64,000 nucleotides of DNA from Arabidopsis thaliana (Eukaryota; Streptophyta; Magnoliopsida; Brassicales; Brassicaceae). The translations under genes and the position numbers were made by a program. The notes below the pieces were generated by a model. It searched no databases and was not told the DNA's origin. It worked only from the letters and a program-made list of their open reading frames with translations. Each line of letters starts with the position of its first letter. The stretch's first letter is position 1. The stretch spans positions 6,945,001-7,009,000 of the forward strand of contig NC_003075.7 of NCBI RefSeq assembly GCF_000001735.4, in the 5' to 3' direction. Positions 59,743 through 64,000 of the stretch are shown in pieces.

Positions 59743-60864
59743 ATGGCGGAGGCTATTGGTGCTGTATCTTTGGTGGGTCATCGACCTTCAATTGTGAGGA
59801 TTACAGTGAAGAATGAATTGAAAACGCAGAAATCACAGAGCATTGTTCGCTTTCCGGTGAAGGTAGATTATAGTGCGAAAGGTGTTCTCTCTCATTTGAT
59901 GACGCAGAGTGTGAAAAAGAATCGAATGTCGGTGTTTCCGATCAGGGCTCTTGCTATGGAATTGACGAAAGAGAAGAAGAAAGACGATCGGTTACCGAAA
60001 ACTTGGAATTATCTTGATTCTGGTGCTGATGATAAGCCTAGTTTATGGCCTCCTGAGAACAAAGCTGATAAGCCTTCATTGCATAATCCTTTACTTAGGC
60101 AAGAGCGGATGGGTTGTGGTTGGTTAGGTGCTATATTTGAGTGGGAAGGAGTATTGATTGAAGACAATCCTGACTTGGATAACCAATCATGGCTTACTTT
60201 AGCTCAAGAAGAAGGGAAATCTCCTCCTCCGGCTTTTATGCTCAGACGTGTCGAAGGGATGAAGAACGAGCAGGCCATATCTGAGGTTCTGTGTTGGTCG
60301 AGAGATCCTGTTCAAGTGAGAAGGATGGCTAAGCGTAAAGAAGAGATCTTTAAAGCTCTACATGGAGGAGTGTATAGACTAAGAGATGGGTCGCAGGAAT
60401 TTGTCAATGTCTTGATGAATAATAAGATCCCTATGGCTTTGGTATCGACTCGTCCTCGGGAAACATTGGAGAATGCAGTTGGATCGATAGGTATCAGAAA
60501 GTTCTTCAGTGTGATAGTTGCATCGGAAGATGTTTACAGAGGTAAACCAGATCCTGAGATGTTCATTTACGCAGCACAGCTTCTTGATTTCATACCGGAA
60601 CGTTGCATTGTATTTGGAAACTCAAACCAGACCATAGAGGCAGCTCACGATGGGAGGATGAAATGTGTGGCTGTGGCGAGTAAACACCCGATTTATGAGC
60701 TTGGTGCAGCTGAGCTGGTGGTAAGAAGACTAGACGAGTTATCGATTATCGATTTGAAGAAACTTGCTGATACCGATTTGACAGAGTTCGAACCGGAATT
60801 GGAGATGGAAAAGGAAGATGAGCGTGAGCTGCCTTCATCGGCTGTAGCAGTTGATGATTTCTGA
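59743..60864 (+). CDS. PYRP2: HAD-superfamily phosphatase, plastid-type (373 aa)
   Basis: Single coding exon. I chose the start at 59743 (MAEAIGAVSLVGHRPSIVRI) because it opens a Ser/Lys/Val-rich plastid-transit-like N-terminus; the in-frame ATG 18 codons earlier lies in the leader. The HAD fold covers about residues 125-330. The motif I region reads GAIFEWEGVLIED, with Glu at both catalytic Asp positions of the usual DxD. Motif II is MALVSTRPRE (Ser/Thr). Motif III Lys is in YRGKPDPEMF. Motif IV appears as VFGNSNQTIEAA, again lacking the usual Asp pair. I recall At4g11570 as AtPyrP2, an enzyme reported to dephosphorylate the riboflavin-pathway intermediate ARPP in plastids. The acidic C-terminal tail (EFEPELEMEKEDERE) is unusual for the family. 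Confidence 0.9.
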   Translation: MAEAIGAVSLVGHRPSIVRITVKNELKTQKSQSIVRFPVKVDYSAKGVLSHLMTQSVKKNRMSVFPIRALAMELTKEKKKDDRLPKTWNYLDSGADDKPSLWPPENKADKPSLHNPLLRQERMGCGWLGAIFEWEGVLIEDNPDLDNQSWLTLAQEEGKSPPPAFMLRRVEGMKNEQAISEVLCWSRDPVQVRRMAKRKEEIFKALHGGVYRLRDGSQEFVNVLMNNKIPMALVSTRPRETLENAVGSIGIRKFFSVIVASEDVYRGKPDPEMFIYAAQLLDFIPERCIVFGNSNQTIEAAHDGRMKCVAVASKHPIYELGAAELVVRRLDELSIIDLKKLADTDLTEFEPELEMEKEDERELPSSAVAVDDF

Positions 60865-61104
60865 TGGAAGTGATCTTCTGTAATGTTGTACAGTTTTATG
60901 GATTTGGATTCTTCCTCGTGTAATTCACAAAATGTTATAGTTTCTGTGTATAATTGGAACAAGTTAAACGAGGGATAAATATAAAATGTATACTCCTAGT
61001 TTTAATGTTGTGTACGTTATATATCATTTGATTTGAACATTTTAGCTGATCATTCGTTCGAAACAACAAACAAAGCTTTTCAATATTTTAGTACATTTGA
61101 TTAA
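60865..61104. other. Convergent 3' spacer
   Basis: PYRP2 3' UTR, about 110-150 nt, with ATAAATATAAAATG poly(A)-like text at 60974-60990. It then enters the F-box relic on the other strand. No gene; too short for more. Confidence 0.5.
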
Positions 61105-61510
61105 TTTTTCAAGCTTCTGAGTTTGCGAAGCTGATAGTCTTGAGCGATGATTAGTGTTTTAAGATTCTTCCATTGACTAAACGCAAACTGAAATGAGTCC
61201 TCAGTTTTATAGCACCAGACCGGTAAAACAAGCTTCTCTATGTTTGGCATCCTGAGAAACAAAACAAACAAATGAGATCCTCCTCTTGTATACGACTTTA
61301 ACTATGATTCATTAAATAAAAGATGAAAGTTACCTCTCAGCAGCAAACATGAGATCCTCTGTTTGTACATAGGAATTGAAGTGAAAGAACAAATTCTTCG
61401 GGTTCATGCGGCTCAAACGGAGGTTGAGATCACCAAGCTGAGCCGCATGAACCTGGAGAATTTGTTCTTTGTTGACGTTTTCAAAACATGAACATAATTT
61501 TATCAAATGA
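61105..61510 (-). pseudogene. F-box/LRR-like gene relic
   Basis: Tandem partial copy of the gene at 61648-62738. A minus-strand block (61490-61333) encodes LNLRLSRMNPKNLFFHFNSY and TEDLMFAAER. After a GTAAC donor-like site, 61251-61105 encodes MPNIEKLVLPVWCYKTEDSF and FSQWKNLKTLIIAQDY, then diverges and stops. The F-box-coding start and the LRR-coding end are missing. The relic contains a 32-bp inverted duplication (separate entry). Confidence 0.85.
61384..61470. repeat. 32-bp near-perfect inverted repeat inside the F-box relic
   Basis: Arms 61384-61415 and 61439-61470 are reverse complements with 2 mismatches and a 23-nt spacer. The left arm is the genuine F-box-gene homologue (encoding LSRMNPKNLFF on the minus strand). 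The right arm is the inverted copy. A transcript would fold into a long hairpin. Confidence 0.9.
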
Positions 61511-61647
61511 AACATATAGTAACATACACATCTTATATATAGCAGTGTTTTTATATGTAAGAGGCACATATATAAGAAAAATATTGCTTGTGAAATAGAA
61601 TCGGTAACGTTTTCTGAAAAAACAGCCAACAAATCTTTTCAGAAATA

Positions 61648-62738
61648 TCAGAATTCAAGTTCCTTTATCTCATCATTCCGCCAAACCTCAGCGAGATAAG
61701 ACAATGAGTAGCGACAACGATCTTTGCAAATCATACAATCGTGAGGACATGTGATAAATTTCTCAAGCTTCTGAGTGGCGGCTGTTATAACATAATTGTC
61801 TATAGATTTCGCTATAGGAAGAAAATAATCATACGGGTTTTTGCAATGTGAAACATTAAGAATCGTGAGGTTTGGAAGGCCGGTGATAAACCTGTAAACT
61901 GCTATAGAACTGACCAAAAAGCATCGTAAACTCAACCTCTTGAGGCTATGGAGGTAAGACACTATTTCCCTGGACGTGTATTCTTCCAAACGACCCAAAT
62001 ATTTTAAGTTGGTTAGGTTACTACAGCTCTCCCCCACAGCTTTAAAGTCGAATCTCCCGCTGAAAGAGTGTTCATGAGCGATGATCAATGTTTTAAGATT
62101 CTTCCATTGACTGAATGCAAACCGCAATGACTTCTCGTTTTGATAGCACCAGATTGGTAAAGCAAGTTTCTCTATATTTGGCATCCTGAGAAACAAAACA
62201 AAACCAAAAAAAACAAAATTGTATGAGAGGCACGTCATTCAAGAAAATCTGACTAGATGGTTGGTGAGGTTTACTTCTCAGCAGCGAACTTGAGACCATT
62301 TTCCTGTATATAGGAATTGAAGTTAAAGAACAAATTCTTGGGGGCCATGCGGCTCAACTTGCTGATCTCAACTAATAGATTCATGAGACTTATGCTGCCT
62401 TCTACTTCAAAAAAGTCAAGAAAGAACCGAGAGATGATCTTAGTCAAAAGATTCGTAAGGCCATGTTTATGGTCAACCGGGTGCTTGTAAAAGAAAATTG
62501 GTCTTTCTTTATCCTTAAAGTTGAAAATGCGGGAGACATCTAACTCTTGGAGATTGGTGAGGTCGACCGTGTTCCACAGAGTTTTATTGTGAGAAGCAAG
62601 GAACCAAGAGATGCAGACACGTGAAGCTCCCATGGTAATGTCCATCACGTCGAGCTTATTGAAAATAAGTTCAAGTATGTCTTTGTTTAGATCTGCCCAT
62701 TCTGAAACTTCTCCTGAAGTACTTTCTACCTTCGTCAT
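61648..62738 (-). CDS. F-box protein with LRR-like region (2 exons, 333 aa)
   Basis: Exon 1 is 62275-62738 and exon 2 is 61648-62185, GT-AG, in frame. Start MTKVESTSGEVSEWADLNKD; an upstream in-frame ATG at 62795 adds a hydrophobic stretch and is less likely. The F-box spans about residues 13-55 (WADLNKDILELIFNKLDVMD, then RVCISWF). The C-terminal half has LRR-like segments (MPNIEKLALPIW, WKNLKTLIIAHE, CSNLTNLKYLG, LHSLKRLSLRCF, LPNLTILNVSHC). This is the architecture of the SKP1-binding F-box/LRR (SKIP19/FBL-like) adaptors of SCF ubiquitin ligases; the target is unknown. I believe this is At4g11580. It belongs to a large, rapidly evolving family, consistent with the adjacent relic. Confidence 0.88.
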
Positions 62739-63602
62739 CACGTTACTACTACATACAGAAACAAGAGATAAAAAGGTTGAAAACATTGAATACAAATCTT
62801 GTTGAAGAGAAAGAGAGGATTTTCATTATCAAACAAAAGAAGAGTAAGTCAATGGTAATAACATATAGAAGCAATACATTGTAGTGTCTTGCAAGATAAT
62901 GCTACAGAAGTTCCAGTATTACATATTTACAACACCAGAACAGCAACACTACTTCTGTAGTTCTACTCCTCTTTTGTTTAGTTTTGTGCTATAAAGAAAT
63001 AGAAGTAAACAACCAATGGTGCTACAACTATGTTATGGTAAAAAGGATCTAATTAAGGTTCGAATAGTCTGTGCTTGTAAGCACTCACTATTCGGTCATG
63101 ATTTGAGATTCAATTGTAAGCAACTTATCTACTTAGAAAAGGTATTGTAAAATCCTTTCTCCGAAAACAATAACAAACAGAACACCAATTCAAGCAAAGC
63201 ATCATACAAGGCAATATATTCAAACGAAAATAATAAATGAATAGGAATGATTCACAATCTATAGCAAGGAGATGGAATTAAAGAACTACCTTGCTTAGGT
63301 CTTAGGTCATGTTCGTGGAGAGTTGTGGCTAAGAGGATAACTAGGGTTTTTTCGTTTTGCCAAAAAAGTTAAAAATACCGAAAATATCCCACGCTTCCGA
63401 GTTATTAATCATACTATATGGGCCTATTGGCAACTACTTGGTCAGTTACTTGTTCGGACCAAGGCGGGTCACAAGTACTTAAAAAATATTAAGTACTCGC
63501 CTTGTGCGCAGGGCTATTGTTGCCTCTCTATTTCAACTTATAAAGAACAGGAAACGTAGAGATATTTAGGGTTTCTCTAAACAAGAGTGAGCGGTCAGGA
63601 CC
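62739..63602. promoter_or_regulatory. Divergent intergenic region between two F-box genes
   Basis: Head-to-head interval of 860 bp. Near 63345 there is an AACTAGGGTTTTTTCG telo-box-like word. TATGGGCC (63418-63425) and AAGGCGGGTC occur before the plus-strand gene. The plus-strand leader probably begins near 63540 (CTTATAAAGAA is TATA-like). A short inverted motif (AAGTACTTAAAAAATATTAAGTACT) at about 63473-63498 can form a 9-bp stem. No RNA gene was recognised. Confidence 0.45.
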
Positions 63603-64000
63603 ATGACGACAAGTCAATTCAAGAAGAGTAAATTAATAGAGAACAATTCTCAGTCTCTTGAAATCTTAAAAGAGAAGAACTTCAATGATGTTCCTTTGGA
63701 CGTAGCCATAGAGATATTTATGAGATTGCCTGTGAAATCCGTAGCTAGGTTTCTCCTACTCTCAAAGTTTTGGGCCGAAATTATCCGAAGTAGACATTTC
63801 ATCACGTCTTTCCAGGTTAGGTCTTCGTTGCAGCCGCGTCTACTAGTCGTGTTTATTGATTTAAATAAACAATGGAACTGCGAAGATTGGTACTTCTTCT
63901 CGCTCTCTTCATCAACAACGTCTTATCTATCACGTGTTACATGTCCCTTTCCAGATTATGTGCACTATTCTCATTATGTTAATGGCTTGATAAGCCATGG
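63603..64000 (+). CDS. F-box protein, N-terminal part (runs off the window)
   Basis: An ATG at 63603 opens a frame with no stop to position 64000 (132+ codons). MTTSQFKKSKLIENNSQSLE precedes an F-box at about residues 34-75 (FNDVPLDVAIEIFMRLPVKS, then RFLLLSKFWAEIIRSRHFI). This is the DVPxDLxxEIxxRLPxKS type found in FBA-class F-box proteins. The following QPRLLVVFIDLNKQWNCEDW and FFSLSSSTTSYLSR text is the beginning of an F-box-associated (FBA) domain, a kelch-like propeller region. It would be an SCF substrate adaptor. I believe this is At4g11590. The C-terminus is outside the window. Confidence 0.85.
   Translation, partial: MTTSQFKKSKLIENNSQSLEILKEKNFNDVPLDVAIEIFMRLPVKSVARFLLLSKFWAEIIRSRHFITSFQVRSSLQPRLLVVFIDLNKQWNCEDWYFFSLSSSTTSYLSRVTCPFPDYVHYSHYVNGLISH

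Noticed and set aside
63050-63120. Possible tRNA suggested by a GGTTCGAAT B-box-like word
   Set aside because: No A-box, no acceptor-stem pairing and no cloverleaf could be drawn around it.

Overview
This is plant nuclear DNA, and I recognise it as a stretch of Arabidopsis thaliana chromosome 4. The gene order is eIF3a, a mitochondrial carrier, a DUF3527 gene, CRK30-34 with LCR11 and RALFL28 among them, DC1 genes, AIPP3, a HAD phosphatase and F-box genes. Genes have short GT-AG introns and AT-rich spacers. The species call rests on recognition, not on a search. My spliced models translate in frame; several match the protein lengths I remember for these loci.

Layout. Positions 1-7.1 kb (minus strand) hold a TIC32-like short-chain dehydrogenase and eIF3a. 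Positions 7.1-10.8 kb hold no convincing gene: a CCACCGCC-rich array lies inside a probable Mutator-like element, followed by a Sadhu-like retroposon candidate. Positions 10.85-16.2 kb hold a carrier-family gene and a DUF3527 gene. A gene-poor spacer follows (17-19.4 kb). Positions 19.5-44.6 kb are a tandem cluster of cysteine-rich receptor-like kinases (DUF26 ectodomain, one membrane helix, RD-type Ser/Thr kinase): CRK30, CRK31, CRK32, CRK33, a CRK pseudogene, a kinase-less secreted paralogue and CRK34. Two small secreted cysteine-rich peptide genes (LCR11, RALFL28) sit between them. CRK relics occur at 22.3, 32.6-33.3 and 44.9 kb. Positions 45-54 kb hold DC1 (Cys/His-rich) genes: one intact, one cut in two by an LTR retrotransposon, and one relic. 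Positions 55-58.4 kb encode the BAH-domain reader AIPP3, facing a HAD phosphatase (PYRP2) across a shared promoter region. The right end has an F-box/LRR-like gene, a relic of it, and the start of another F-box gene.

Functional theme. Housekeeping genes (translation initiation, chromatin reading, riboflavin-pathway phosphatase, metabolite carrier) flank birth-and-death arrays of receptor kinases, DC1 proteins and F-box proteins. The arrays grew by unequal segmental duplication. One unit appears to have carried a DC1 gene together with the 3' exons of AIPP3. They decayed through deletion, frameshift and transposon insertion.

I found no wholly new biological system. The best leads are an LTR element that severs a DC1 gene with a perfect 5-bp target duplication, a hAT element inside a CRK relic with a perfect 8-bp duplication, and a long inverted repeat in an F-box relic that could be a young small-RNA hairpin. 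Others are a frameshift giving CRK30 a new C-terminus, a GC-AG intron in CRK30, and a proline-rich gene prediction that looks like a transposon-borne simple repeat.
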